This document shows positions 45,377-54,008 of a stretch of DNA of 64,000 nt, piece by piece. The notes under the pieces were generated by a model. The model searched no databases. It was given only the letters and a program-made list of their open reading frames with translations, and was not told the origin of the DNA. Within the stretch, counting starts at the first letter, position 1. Each line of letters starts with the position of its first letter. This stretch comes from Pseudohalioglobus sediminis (lineage in GTDB: Bacteria; Pseudomonadota; Gammaproteobacteria; Pseudomonadales; Halieaceae): positions 62,001 to 126,000 of the forward strand of contig NZ_VTUX01000004.1 in the NCBI RefSeq assembly GCF_008370495.1, in the 5' to 3' direction. The position numbers were made by a program, and so were the translations under genes.

Positions 45377-46096
45377 CTACCAGAACAGGCGCAGCAATAC
45401 CGGCACCAGTACCGCGGTGGCGAGCGCGTTGAGGCCCATGGCCAGGCCCGAGAAGGCGCCGGCCACCTCATTCATCTGCAGCGCCCGCGCCGTGCCGATT
45501 CCGTGTGAGGCAACGCCCATGGCCAGCCCGCGGGCGCGTGAATCGCGAATCTGCACCAGCGTCAACAGGCTGCTGCCGGCCATGGCGCCGACAATTCCGG
45601 TGAGGATGACGGCCGCGGCGGTGAGGCTAGGCAGGCCGCCCAGTTGCTCTGCAATGCCCATTGCCACCGGTGTGGTGGCGGACTTCGGCGCCATGGACAG
45701 AATGGTCTGTTCGCTGGCACCGAGCGCCCACGCAATAGCAACCGCGGTTGTTACGGCGGTGAGCGATCCACAGATTACCGCGACGATGATGGCGATGGCC
45801 GAGTCTTTCACACGGTGCACCTGGCGGTACAGGGGAATGGCCAGGGCCACCGTCGCCGGGCCAAGCAGGAAGTGAACGAATTGTGCGCCCTGGAAATAGC
45901 TGGCGTAGTCCGTGTCTGTGACCGTGAGTAGGGCCACCAGGGCCAGCACGGCAAGCAACACTGGATTGACCAGCGGGTTCTGTCCCGACTTTTCGTGCAG
46001 CCACTGGCCGGCGATATAGGCCAGCAGTGTCAGGGTGAGGGACAGCAGCGGGCTGGCTGCCAGATAGACCCAGATCGTTTGCAGCTCTCCGGTCAT
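45377..46096 (-). CDS. lrgB: LrgB-family membrane protein
   Basis: 239 residues from the ATG at 46096, overlapping the lrgA stop by 4 nt. It has about seven membrane segments. ALGASEQTILSMAPKSATTPVAMGI and GVASHGIGTARAL are the hallmark stretches of the LrgB/YohK family. With LrgA it may export small metabolites or modulate murein hydrolases; in several bacteria LrgAB takes up pyruvate or glycolate. Confidence 0.94.
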   Translation of the reverse strand: MTGELQTIWVYLAASPLLSLTLTLLAYIAGQWLHEKSGQNPLVNPVLLAVLALVALLTVTDTDYASYFQGAQFVHFLLGPATVALAIPLYRQVHRVKDSAIAIIVAVICGSLTAVTTAVAIAWALGASEQTILSMAPKSATTPVAMGIAEQLGGLPSLTAAAVILTGIVGAMAGSSLLTLVQIRDSRARGLAMGVASHGIGTARALQMNEVAGAFSGLAMGLNALATAVLVPVLLRLFW

Positions 46097-46437
46097 TGCC
46101 CGGCCCTCGTGGAAAGCCGTTGCATCACCCACCCCGTGACCACCAGCGTGACCAGCGTGCTGACGACCAGTGAAACCGCGATCGGCAGCAGTTCAGTGCC
46201 CACCAGCTCTGCGTGCAGCATCACGCCCACGCCGGCCGGCACGAACAACAGCGAAAGCTGTGACAGTAAGCCCGCGCCCAGTTTCTGCAGGCCATCCGGG
46301 ACACCGCCTTTCAGCAACAGCCCGAGAAAAAGGATGACCATGCCGATAACAGGTCCTGGTAGCGGCACTTTTGTGGCCACCACGAAGACTTCACCCGCCA
46401 GTTGGCATGCCAGTATCAGCGCGAAAAAATTCAACAT
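46093..46437 (-). CDS. lrgA: LrgA/CidA-family holin-like protein
   Basis: 114 residues from the ATG at 46437, AGAGG seven bases upstream. Four membrane segments with KVPLPGPVIGMVILFLGLLL and LLFVPAGVGVM, the LrgA signatures. It is coupled to lrgB by an ATGA overlap. No LytSR regulator is adjacent. Confidence 0.94.
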   Translation of the reverse strand: MLNFFALILACQLAGEVFVVATKVPLPGPVIGMVILFLGLLLKGGVPDGLQKLGAGLLSQLSLLFVPAGVGVMLHAELVGTELLPIAVSLVVSTLVTLVVTGWVMQRLSTRAGQ

Positions 46438-46622
46438 ATAAAGACCTCTCCTGTCGATGAGCAACTGCAGCAAGCTGCGCGTAAGTTGAGATTAGTGCCG
46501 CCCGCGTAAGGTCGCAACGGCCTCGCCGGCGTCATTGCCCGCAAGCCCGGCAAGCAGTTTACCTGCAGGTGTGAGGTTTCTCGTCTATCTTTGGCGGTGA
46601 ACCTCGAGGGAGCGATTACGCC

Positions 46623-47141
46623 ATGGACATGACGCTGCGCTATACCAAAATTCTGTTGCTGCTGATGGTGGGGTTGTTCGGCCTGGTGGCCGCCATCCAG
46701 AATTTCGTGCAGATGGACTCCGACCTGGCGCTGGTTGGCCAGGTGGTCTCCGGCGGTGGTGCCATGGGGGTGGCGCCGTGGCAGCAAATAGAAGCCCCCT
46801 GGCTGGTGACGCTGTGCTGGTTGCTGATTCCCCTGGCCAAGCTCGCCTCCGCTGCGCTGTGCCTGGTTGGCGTGGCAACTATGTGGCGGGAGCGGCGCGG
46901 CAGCGGCCAGGCATTCCAGGTTTCCAAGCGGGCCGGTTTAGCCGGATGCGGGATTATGCTGGCAATGCTGTTTGGCATTTTCATACTGGTTGCGGAAACC
47001 TGGTTCCAGCAGTGGCAGACAGAATTGGGCGCCGCGATCCTGGGTGCGGCCGAGCGCTATATTGTTGCTATTACCGCGGTTGCCCTTTTCGTCTACCTGC
47101 CCGACGGGGAATTCACGGGGCGTAGCACCAACCCGGGCTGA
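46623..47141 (+). CDS. DUF2165-family membrane protein
   Basis: 172 residues, four membrane helices. The YTKILLLLMVGLFGLVAAIQNF start and the ETWFQQWQTELGAAI stretch near the end fit the DUF2165 small membrane family. Role unknown. It stands alone between lrgA and the convergent monooxygenase gene. Confidence 0.82.
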   Translation: MDMTLRYTKILLLLMVGLFGLVAAIQNFVQMDSDLALVGQVVSGGGAMGVAPWQQIEAPWLVTLCWLLIPLAKLASAALCLVGVATMWRERRGSGQAFQVSKRAGLAGCGIMLAMLFGIFILVAETWFQQWQTELGAAILGAAERYIVAITAVALFVYLPDGEFTGRSTNPG

Positions 47142-47197
47142 AAGGGCTGTGCCCACGCTGCCAATGGGTGTACTCCCGGCACCGTTGGCGAGAGCAA

Positions 47198-48814
47198 CTA
47201 ACGCGTCAGCACAAAGCCGGCATAGCCGCTTGCCGCTACCTGGTCGCAGATTTCGCGGTAGTCGCCGACGCCGAGGTAGGAAAGCAGGCGCCGTGGCTTG
47301 CCGTCGATATTGTCGCCGGTGTACCAGGAACGGGTCTTGACCAGCAGGGTCTGGTTGGAGTGTTCGTCGTGGTGGGCGACCCATTGGTCCTGTGTTTCCC
47401 GGCTGGGTTCGATACAGCGGTAACCGTGCTCGCGCAGGTGCAGTATGCAATCGGTAATCCAGTCCACCTGCTGTTGCAGGCAGGTGGTCATGTTGCAGAA
47501 TGCCGTGGCTGGCGCCAGCGGGCCGGCCACGGTGAACAGGTTGGGGAAGCCGTGTACCTGCAGTCCGTAGGTAGAGCGAATATCGCGGCCCCATTCCTCG
47601 CTCAGGGAGAGGCCGTCGCGACCGTGGATATTCATCTGCGTCAGTGCGCCGGTGCCGGCATCGAAGCCGGTGGCCAGGATGACCACGTCCAACTCGTAGT
47701 TGTGGTCGGCGGTTTGCAGGCCAGTTGCGGTGAAGCTTTCGATGGCAGCTTCGCGCACATCCACCAGCTCCACGTTGTCGCGGTTGAAAACATCGTAGTA
47801 ACCACTCTCCAGCGGCACCCGGTAAGTGCCAAAGCCGTACGTTGTCGGTAGCAGCTTTTCCGCCAGTTCGGGGTCGTCGATGCGCGCGCGGATGCGCTCA
47901 CGGGCGAAGTCGCTCATCACCTGGTTGACCTCCGCGTCCGTGAATACTTCCGGGAAACTGCCTACCCATGCTGCCAGTGAACCGCTGTCCCAGGCGCTTT
48001 CCATCACCGCGCGGCGCTCATCTTCGTCGTGGTCGTACCAGGAACCGTTGTCGAAGTCGAAATCGAACCCGGCTGTGGTGTGCTGTACGCGCTCCGCCAG
48101 TTCCCCCGCCCTGGCGCGCCAGTGATCGCGAATAGCATCGTCAAAGCTTTCGTTCTTCATGGGCACACCATAGGAGGGAGTGCGCTGGAAGACCTTGAGT
48201 TCGGCGACCTCGCTGGCGATGGTCTGTATCACCTGTATGCCGGTGGCGCCGCAGCCGACCACGCCGACCCGCTTGCCGGCCAGGTCCAGACCCTCGCGTG
48301 GATAGCGCGCGGTGTGGGCGACGGTGCCGCGAAATTGTTCCGCGCCCGGGAAAGGTGGCAGCTTCGGTGCGGACAGCATGCCGGTGCAACTGATGAGGAA
48401 GCGCGCTTCCAGTCGCTCACCCTGCTCGGTGCTGATCTGCCACTGGGCGCTGTCGGCGTCCCAGTTGGCGCCGTTCACGCGGGAATTGAAGCGGATATCC
48501 TCGCGCAGGGCTAACTTGTCGGCGACAAAATTCAGGTAGCGTTCGGTTTCCGGTTGGGCCGGAAAACGCTCGCTCCAGTCCCACTCATCGATCAGCTCTC
48601 GGGAGAACCAGTACTGGTAGATATACGATTGCGAATCCACCCGGGCGCCGGGGTAGCAGTTCCAGTACCAGGTGCCGCCGACTTCCGGCGCTGCCTCGAG
48701 GCAGAGTACGCGGAAACCCGCTTCGCGCAGGCGGTACAGCTGGTAGAGTCCGGCGATGCCGGCGCCGACTACCACGGCATCATAAACCCCGGGTTCCGGT
48801 TGCGATGTGTTCAT
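47198..48814 (-). CDS. Flavin-containing Baeyer-Villiger-type monooxygenase
   Basis: 538 residues from the ATG at 48814. FAD site VVVGAGIAGLYQLYRLRE, the BVMO fingerprint FRGTVAHTARYP (FxGxxxHxxxWP with Tyr for Trp), the NADPH site GVVGCGATGIQVIQTI, and the conserved ATGFDAGTGALTQM near the C terminus. Cyclohexanone/phenylacetone-monooxygenase relatives insert oxygen next to a ketone. It lies 21 bp after the LysR regulator on the same strand and may be co-transcribed with it. Confidence 0.92.
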   Translation of the reverse strand: MNTSQPEPGVYDAVVVGAGIAGLYQLYRLREAGFRVLCLEAAPEVGGTWYWNCYPGARVDSQSYIYQYWFSRELIDEWDWSERFPAQPETERYLNFVADKLALREDIRFNSRVNGANWDADSAQWQISTEQGERLEARFLISCTGMLSAPKLPPFPGAEQFRGTVAHTARYPREGLDLAGKRVGVVGCGATGIQVIQTIASEVAELKVFQRTPSYGVPMKNESFDDAIRDHWRARAGELAERVQHTTAGFDFDFDNGSWYDHDEDERRAVMESAWDSGSLAAWVGSFPEVFTDAEVNQVMSDFARERIRARIDDPELAEKLLPTTYGFGTYRVPLESGYYDVFNRDNVELVDVREAAIESFTATGLQTADHNYELDVVILATGFDAGTGALTQMNIHGRDGLSLSEEWGRDIRSTYGLQVHGFPNLFTVAGPLAPATAFCNMTTCLQQQVDWITDCILHLREHGYRCIEPSRETQDQWVAHHDEHSNQTLLVKTRSWYTGDNIDGKPRRLLSYLGVGDYREICDQVAASGYAGFVLTR

Positions 48815-48892
48815 GTTGTGGGCCCTGTGTGCGCTGTTATTGTGGTGCCTTCGGTTTTGAGTGTAGCCCACCTGCGCACCGGTGCGCTGTTT

Positions 48893-49792
48893 TCAACCGA
48901 GTGCCAGCGCACCCTGCTGCGAGCGTTCCAGCAGGGTTTGCAATGCCGCCAGTTCGAAATGGCGTTTGGCGGTGATGGCGTAAAAACGTTCCACCACGTT
49001 GTCCAGTACGCAGTAGCGCTGCAACTTGCCGCCTTGCAATTCGTCCTGCACTACCACCTCCGGCACCACCGCGATACCGCCGGAGTCGCGCGCCAGCAGT
49101 CGCAGCGTGGCCATGTCATCCACCTCCGCGTAGGGGTCGAACTCGATGCCGTGCTTGCTGCACAGCAGGTCAAACTGGCTGCGGATTTCGCTGCCCGGCC
49201 CGGGCAGCAGCAGCGGCAGTTCGCCCAGGTCTCTGGGAAAGCGAAATGCCCGAGCCGCCTTGCCGGGCGGGCCGACCACGCAGACGCTCTGTTCGGCAAT
49301 CTGCTGGCAGCGCCACGGTGTTGAGGTGTCGGTGGGCACGGCGCGGTTGGACAGGATCAGGTCAAGCTTGTGCACACGCAGCAGCTCCAGCAGTTCCTCC
49401 AGGCTGGCGGAGCGGATGACCAGCTTTACCCCGGGTTCACCGATCACCGGTTGCAGGAAGTTCTCCTGGAAGTTTCGCGACAGGGTGGCTACCGAGCCGA
49501 TACGCAGGCGCTGCAGCCGCTGCAGTTCCCCGCTTTCGGTCAGCGCCAGCAGTTCGCTGCCGAGATTGAAAATGCTCTCCGCGTATTCCAGTACCAGGTA
49601 GCCCGTCTCGGTCAGGCGCAGCGAGCGACCCTCGCGAGTGAATAACTCATGGCCCAGTTGCTCCTGCAGTTGCCGTATCTGCGAAGACAGTGCCGACTGG
49701 GACACGTGCAGCTTCTCCGCGGCACGGGTCAGGTGGCCCTCCTTGGCCACCATCCAGAAGTAGTACAGGTGATGAAAATTGAGATCGCGCAC
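48893..49792 (-). CDS. LysR-type regulator divergent from dabBA
   Basis: 299 residues from a GTG at 49792; the open frame reaches 49921, but the extra residues cover the intergenic dyad. NhaR-like winged helix (NFHHLYYFWMVAKEGHLTRA, VSQSALSSQIRQLQEQ) and a periplasmic-binding-like effector domain (IGSVATLSRNFQENFL, LLLPGPGSEIRSQFD). LysR genes beside inorganic-carbon transporters often act as CO2 or metabolite sensors. The dyad between the genes is a likely operator. Gene order regulator, monooxygenase follows on its 3' side. Confidence 0.88.
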   Translation of the reverse strand: MRDLNFHHLYYFWMVAKEGHLTRAAEKLHVSQSALSSQIRQLQEQLGHELFTREGRSLRLTETGYLVLEYAESIFNLGSELLALTESGELQRLQRLRIGSVATLSRNFQENFLQPVIGEPGVKLVIRSASLEELLELLRVHKLDLILSNRAVPTDTSTPWRCQQIAEQSVCVVGPPGKAARAFRFPRDLGELPLLLPGPGSEIRSQFDLLCSKHGIEFDPYAEVDDMATLRLLARDSGGIAVVPEVVVQDELQGGKLQRYCVLDNVVERFYAITAKRHFELAALQTLLERSQQGALALG

Positions 49793-49804
49793 CGCACAAT
49801 AAAC

Positions 49805-49823
49805 CGTTCTAAAAAAAAGAACG
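49805..49823. promoter_or_regulatory. LysR-type operator dyad between regulator and dabB
   Basis: CGTTCT, seven A residues, AGAACG form a perfect dyad. Its core TTCT-N7-AGAA is exactly the 15-bp form of LysR boxes (T-N11-A from 49808 to 49820). GATAAT at 49839-49844 could be the -10 of the dab promoter, placing the box over its -35 position. Confidence 0.65.
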
Positions 49824-49921
49824 ATAACATCTAAACAAGATAATTTACAAATGTATTGCCCGCGGCGAGTATAGCCCCCGTTGGTGATTACGCGTGCGTC
49901 TGGGCGCTGAAAGGAGAGCAC

Positions 49922-51475
49922 ATGTCACAGTTTTTGGGTATCTGGTTGTTACCGCTGATTTACGCGGTGGGCTGCGCGGCCGTGTTTATAACAACGCGGC
50001 AGCACTGGCATATCGCGCGCCTGACCGCCTCGGCAGCGCTGGTAGCGACCGCAGGCGCGGCATTGCTGGCACTGGTCTGGGCGCAGTTGGCGCCTCTTGC
50101 CGTGGATGTCCTCGGGCTGACGGTGGCCCTGTTGATTGCCGTGCTGGGCTGGGTCATCGTCAATTACTCCTCGCGCTATTTAAACGGTGAGCCTGAGCAA
50201 CCGCGGTTTGTGCGCGCCATGCTGTTTACACTGGCTGCGGTAGCGCTGCTGGTGGTCAGCAAAAACCTGCTGGTTATCGTGCTGGCCTGGGCCGCAACCA
50301 GTATCGGCCTGCATCACTTGCTGACGTTTTACCGCGAACGCAAGGCCGCCCAGGTGGTTGCGCACAAGAAATTTCTGGTCAGCCGCCTGGCCGAGGTCTG
50401 CCTCGCCGTCGCGCTGGTGCTCATCTTCACGGCAACGGGAACGCTGTCGCTGAGCGGCATCGAGACCCACCTCGCCAGCCTCGATGTGCTGCCGGTCTCG
50501 CTGCACGTGGCAGCCCTGCTGTTTGCCCTGGCGGCTATTCTGAAAGCCGCCCAGCTGCCACTGCACGGGTGGCTGATCCAGGTGATGGAAGCGCCCACGC
50601 CGGTGTCGGCCCTGTTACACGCCGGGATCGTCAACATGGGAGGTTTTGTGCTCATTCGCCTGGCTGACCTGGTGACCATGGCGCCCGCGGCGCAGGCCGC
50701 GCTGGTGATCGTGGGCAGCCTGACCGCCGTGCTGGCCGCGCTGGTCATGCTCACGCGGATCAGTATCAAGGTGCGGCTGGCCTGGTCCACCTGTGCGCAG
50801 ATGGGTTTCATGCTGATGGAAATCGGCCTCGGTCTTTACGAACTGGCGCTGCTGCACCTGGTGGCGCATTCGCTGTACAAGGCCTTTGCTTTCCTCAGCG
50901 CCGGCGAGACCGTGCGCCAGGCGCGCAGCGTGGATTTTCTGGAGCCCGGTACCGCCCGCACTCCGCTCTGGTATCTCGGCGCGCTGCTGGTCAGTGCTGC
51001 ACTGGTGGTGGCATCGGCCGCCGTGTGGCAGTGGCTGTTGCCGGCCATGGCGGTGCCGCCAGTGGCCTTGTTGATCGTGGCGCTCGGTCTGGCTTCCCTG
51101 CTCTGGCTGGAGCAGGGCCTCACCGGAGGTCAGTTTGTGCGCGGTGTCCTGCGGGTGCTGGCTCTGACCCAGCTCTACCTGCTCTGGCATCTCATGTTTG
51201 CCGGTCTCGCCCCGGCACCGGCCAGTGTGGCCTCGCCGCTGGTTGCCTGGGTGGTGGCCTGCTTCGCCGTGCTCTACTGCACACAGATTTGGCTGCGTTG
51301 TTACCCGCAGGGTCGTTTCGCCAGGGCATTTTTCCCCTGGGCCTACTGCGGTTTCTACCTGGATGAGACTTTTACCCGCCTGACCTTCAAGATCTGGCCC
51401 GTAACCTTCACCCCGCTGCAGGCGCAGACCCTTGCCAACCGATACCATCACGCCCAATCAGGAGAGTCGCTGTGA
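49922..51475 (+). CDS. dabB: DabB, NuoL-like subunit of DAB inorganic carbon transporter
   Basis: 517 residues from the ATG at 49922 with AAGGAG upstream; the frame is open from 49856 but without a site. About 14 membrane helices of the Na+/H+-antiporter/NuoL type: HHLLTFYRERKAAQVV, the Lys-containing AILKAAQLPLHGWLIQVMEAPTPVSALLHAG and SHSLYKAFAFLS. With DabA it forms an energy-coupled system that hydrates CO2 and keeps bicarbonate inside the cell, driven by a cation gradient. Its TGA overlaps the dabA GTG. Confidence 0.94.
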   Translation: MSQFLGIWLLPLIYAVGCAAVFITTRQHWHIARLTASAALVATAGAALLALVWAQLAPLAVDVLGLTVALLIAVLGWVIVNYSSRYLNGEPEQPRFVRAMLFTLAAVALLVVSKNLLVIVLAWAATSIGLHHLLTFYRERKAAQVVAHKKFLVSRLAEVCLAVALVLIFTATGTLSLSGIETHLASLDVLPVSLHVAALLFALAAILKAAQLPLHGWLIQVMEAPTPVSALLHAGIVNMGGFVLIRLADLVTMAPAAQAALVIVGSLTAVLAALVMLTRISIKVRLAWSTCAQMGFMLMEIGLGLYELALLHLVAHSLYKAFAFLSAGETVRQARSVDFLEPGTARTPLWYLGALLVSAALVVASAAVWQWLLPAMAVPPVALLIVALGLASLLWLEQGLTGGQFVRGVLRVLALTQLYLLWHLMFAGLAPAPASVASPLVAWVVACFAVLYCTQIWLRCYPQGRFARAFFPWAYCGFYLDETFTRLTFKIWPVTFTPLQAQTLANRYHHAQSGESL

Positions 51476-53922
51476 ACGCACCGGCCATGACCATGCCCAT
51501 GAACCAGGAAACCCTGCACAGCGCGATTGCCGATGCAGTCGATACCATTGCCCCGACCTGGCCCCTGGACCGCATGATTGCGGTCAACCCCTACTGGGGA
51601 CGCATCGGGCAACCTTTTGCTGTCGCCGCTGAAGAGCTGGCCAATATCGCCGGTTCTCCCCACACCCTGTCGCTGGATTACTACGCCGATGCCTGGCGCA
51701 GCGGCGAGATTACCGAGGCGGACTTGCAGCAGGCGCTGGCGGAGAACGACTGCGAACTGGACCTGGCAACGCTGCTGGCAGCGCTGGAAGAAGACTACCT
51801 GCCACCGGTGCCGGTACCCCTGCTGAGCGATATGCTGGATCGCCAGCGTGACCTGCACCGTGAACCGGCCTGGTGTGACACCATTACCCACCAGATATCC
51901 CAGTTCTGCGCGGCGTATTTTGACCAGCGCCAGGCGGACTGGCACCCGGAGCGAAGTGGTCGTCTATACACCAGCTGGCGCGATGCCCTGGGTGATGACC
52001 ACAGCGTGCCGCTGCTGATGCGCGCACCGGGCATCCCGGCGCGGGCCAGGGCGCTGGCGGCAGATCCGCAGGAGCAGATCGCCGCGGTGCTGGACAGCCT
52101 TGGTATCCCCTCAAGCCAGTGGTATACCTATTTCTGCGCGGTGCTCAAGCGCGTCAGCGGCTGGGCCGCCTGGTGCGCCTACCTGCGCTGGCAGGCACGG
52201 CTGGAAGAGCGCGAAGACGACACCCTGATCGATATCCTGGCGATACGGCTGAGCTGGGAGTGCCTGCTCGACGATGGCGAGCGCGCTGCGGCTTCAACCT
52301 GGCACGCCTGGCACACCGAGTGGGAAGAAAAAACCTCGCGTTTCGATAACCACGCCCTGCGGGTCCAGCTGACCTGGCAGCGTGCGCAGGAGATCAGCTA
52401 CCAGCGCGGCCTTGGCGAGCGCCTGCTGGCCCCGGCTGCAACCGGGACCGTGGTCGAGCCCGCGGTGCAGGCGGCGTTCTGTATTGATGTGCGCTCAGAG
52501 GTGTTTCGACGCCACCTCGAGGCCCAGGCGGGGGATATCCAGACACTGGGATTTGCCGGCTTCTTCGGCCTGCCGATAAGTTATGCGCCGCTGGGTACGG
52601 CAGCGCGCAGGCCGCAGTTGCCGGGGCTGCTGGCACCGGCGCTGGACATTAGCGACAGCAGTGGCGACCCCGGCCGTGATGCAGATATCAGCACGCAGAG
52701 GCAGGGCAAGCTACAGGCGCTGTTCGGCTGGCGCACCTTCGAGAGCGTGCCCCTGTCTTCTTTTACCCTGGTCGAGTCCATGGGCCTCGGCTACCTCGGC
52801 AAACTGATCAGGCGCAGCCTGCCGGGCACGTCAAAACCGGAGGCCGATGATGCGCTCGGCCTGCAGCCGGAACAATCCTGCAGCATTCGCCCGACACTGG
52901 ATGCCGCGACTGCAGGCGGCGTGAGCGGGCAGGCTGATATCGCTGCCCAGGTGCTCACGGGCATGGGCCTCAGCGATAACTTTGCCCGACTGGTGCTATT
53001 GCTGGGGCACGGCAGCCAGAATCGCAACAACCCGCACCGCGCCGGGCTGGATTGCGGCGCCTGCTGCGGCCAGACCGGTGAGGTCAATGCCAGGGCGCTG
53101 GCCGGCCTGCTCAACGACCCCGCCGTGCGCGCCGAACTGGCGCAGCGGGGCAGGGTGATTCCGGACACCACGGTATTTGTTGCCGGCCTGCACAACACTA
53201 CAACGGATGAGGTGAAACTGTATGACCTGACCTCACTGCCCGGGAGTCACATGCCCGACCTGGAGCGTATACAGGTGCAACTGGCCTTTGCTGGGCATGC
53301 GGCGCGGCGCGAGCGCGCGCCCTCCCTCGGGCTTGACGCAGTATCGGCTGAGCCGGAGGTGCTGTTGCGAGCGGTGCGTGAACGCGCGGACGATTGGGCG
53401 CAAACACGCCCCGAGTGGGGGCTGGCGAATAATGCCGCGTTCGTGGTGGCGCCACGCGCGCGCACGCGCGGCCAGGACTTGCAGGGGCGCAGTTTCCTGC
53501 ACGATTACGATCATCGCAAAGACCCCGATGGCAGCCTGCTGGAGTTGATCATGACGGCGCCGATGATCGTCACCAACTGGATTAACATGCAGTACTACGC
53601 CTCGACTGTGGACAACCGTCGTTATGGCAGCGGCAACAAAACACTGCATAACGTGGTGGGCGGGCGTATCGGCGTGTTCGAGGGTAACGGCGGCGACCTG
53701 CGTATCGGCCTGCCCTGGCAGTCGCTGCATAACGGCGAACGCTGGTTGCACACACCGCTCAGGCTCACCGTGGTGATCGAGGCGCCGCGTGAGGCCATCG
53801 ATACGGTGATTGGCAAACATGACATGGTGCGCCAGTTGCTGGACAACCAGTGGCTGCACCTGATGCGGGTGGATGACGCCGGACTCGAGGTTTACCGCGG
53901 TGGCCAGTGGCAAGCGCAATAG
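51472..53922 (+). CDS. dabA: DabA, carbonic-anhydrase-like subunit of DAB transporter (DUF2309)
   Basis: 816 residues starting at GTG 51472, which overlaps the dabB stop; GGAGAG lies five bases upstream. The zinc site of DabA is intact: C337 and D339 in AFCIDVRSE, H513 in LLLGHGSQNRNN and C528 in GLDCGACC. The spacing matches the Halothiobacillus protein (15 residues from His to Cys in both). It belongs to DUF2309 and is soluble, docking on DabB. It catalyses vectorial CO2 hydration. Confidence 0.96.
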   Translation: MNAPAMTMPMNQETLHSAIADAVDTIAPTWPLDRMIAVNPYWGRIGQPFAVAAEELANIAGSPHTLSLDYYADAWRSGEITEADLQQALAENDCELDLATLLAALEEDYLPPVPVPLLSDMLDRQRDLHREPAWCDTITHQISQFCAAYFDQRQADWHPERSGRLYTSWRDALGDDHSVPLLMRAPGIPARARALAADPQEQIAAVLDSLGIPSSQWYTYFCAVLKRVSGWAAWCAYLRWQARLEEREDDTLIDILAIRLSWECLLDDGERAAASTWHAWHTEWEEKTSRFDNHALRVQLTWQRAQEISYQRGLGERLLAPAATGTVVEPAVQAAFCIDVRSEVFRRHLEAQAGDIQTLGFAGFFGLPISYAPLGTAARRPQLPGLLAPALDISDSSGDPGRDADISTQRQGKLQALFGWRTFESVPLSSFTLVESMGLGYLGKLIRRSLPGTSKPEADDALGLQPEQSCSIRPTLDAATAGGVSGQADIAAQVLTGMGLSDNFARLVLLLGHGSQNRNNPHRAGLDCGACCGQTGEVNARALAGLLNDPAVRAELAQRGRVIPDTTVFVAGLHNTTTDEVKLYDLTSLPGSHMPDLERIQVQLAFAGHAARRERAPSLGLDAVSAEPEVLLRAVRERADDWAQTRPEWGLANNAAFVVAPRARTRGQDLQGRSFLHDYDHRKDPDGSLLELIMTAPMIVTNWINMQYYASTVDNRRYGSGNKTLHNVVGGRIGVFEGNGGDLRIGLPWQSLHNGERWLHTPLRLTVVIEAPREAIDTVIGKHDMVRQLLDNQWLHLMRVDDAGLEVYRGGQWQAQ

Positions 53923-54008
53923 ACGCCACGCGCCTGCTCGCGCGGGCGCACCTGAGCCGGCTGTGCCGGCGGCGCGTATGACTTTACAGACAGGTCTGGA
54001 GATGAACA

